From UBA993 sp964436815 (GTDB taxonomy: Bacteria; Bacillota; Dethiobacteria; DTU022): a DNA stretch of 23,165 bases. The translations under genes and the position numbers were made by a program. Below the pieces are notes generated by a model. The model saw nothing but the letters and a program-made list of their open reading frames with translations, did not search any database and was not told where the DNA came from. Positions within the stretch are counted from its first letter, which is position 1; each line of letters opens with the position of its first letter. Of the stretch, positions 23,118 through 23,165 are shown one piece after another. Location: contig CAYTER010000035.1 of assembly GCA_964436815.1 (NCBI GenBank), forward strand, positions 1-23,165, read 5' to 3'.

Positions 23118-23165
23118 TTAAAAATAGCCCATCGGGTTGTAGCGGTGATCGGAGCCGCCGCTGGG
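23118..23165 (-). CDS. C-terminal fragment, possibly an M23 murein hydrolase
   Basis: An open frame enters from the right edge and ends with TAA at 23118-23120. It encodes only 15 residues (PSGGSDHRYNPMGYF). The ending NPMGYF resembles the NPxxYL-like C-termini of M23 (EnvC/CwlO-type) peptidoglycan hydrolases, and such a gene, with ftsE and ftsX, often precedes ctpA in Bacillota. Too little is visible for a firm call; the frame itself is supported by the following hairpin and promoter. Confidence 0.45.
   Translation of the reverse strand, partial: PSGGSDHRYNPMGYF

Noticed and set aside
1..23165. A novel mobile, defence, CRISPR or toxin-antitoxin system
   Set aside because: Almost every base is covered by recognisable core genes in one direction; no direct-repeat array, transposase, integrase or unknown multi-gene cassette was seen.

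Overview
This window is a compact stretch of conserved bacterial core genome. Every protein gene reads on the minus strand, so transcription runs from high to low coordinates. Gene order and content (CtpA-PDZ protein-UvrBAC, RapZ-WhiA, RpoN-Pgk-TpiA-GpmI-Eno-SecG-Rnr-SmpB-tmRNA) point to a Bacillota/Clostridia-type bacterium. WhiA, sigma-54 beside the lower glycolytic genes and strong GGAGG-type ribosome binding sites all fit. Genus cannot be told from this. The run of exactly 100 N inside uvrB shows that this is a draft or metagenome scaffold.

Layout in transcription order. (1) Right edge: the last 15 codons of an upstream gene, perhaps an M23 murein hydrolase, then a strong hairpin. (2) A sigma-A-type promoter drives ctpA (S41 protease), a multi-pass PDZ membrane protein and a GDT1/UPF0016 cation transporter. 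(3) An extended -10 promoter precedes uvrB-uvrA-uvrC, the whole nucleotide excision repair core. (4) A weak terminator and a second extended -10 promoter lead into a HAD phosphatase, rapZ, whiA and rpoN. (5) pgk-tpiA-gpmI-eno follow with short gaps or overlaps and no obvious promoter of their own. (6) secG has its own good promoter and terminator. (7) rnr, a nitroreductase, smpB and the first 46 nt of tmRNA (ssrA) close the window at the left edge.

The genes fall into functional blocks: envelope proteolysis, DNA repair, carbon and envelope regulation plus lower glycolysis, and secretion followed by RNA decay and ribosome rescue (RNase R, SmpB and tmRNA act together in trans-translation).

I found no mobile element, CRISPR array, toxin-antitoxin pair, defence island or biosynthetic cluster, and no credible new multi-gene system. 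The interest lies in departures from the usual Clostridia gene order: no glmR between rapZ and whiA, no gap/cggR between rpoN and pgk, and a nitroreductase between rnr and smpB. There is also a sigma-54-like promoter beside rpoN, antisense to whiA, a 9-nt smpB-ssrA junction, and several starts that need correcting. No gene-free stretch exceeds 300 bases; the longest, about 180 nt, is at 22941-23117.
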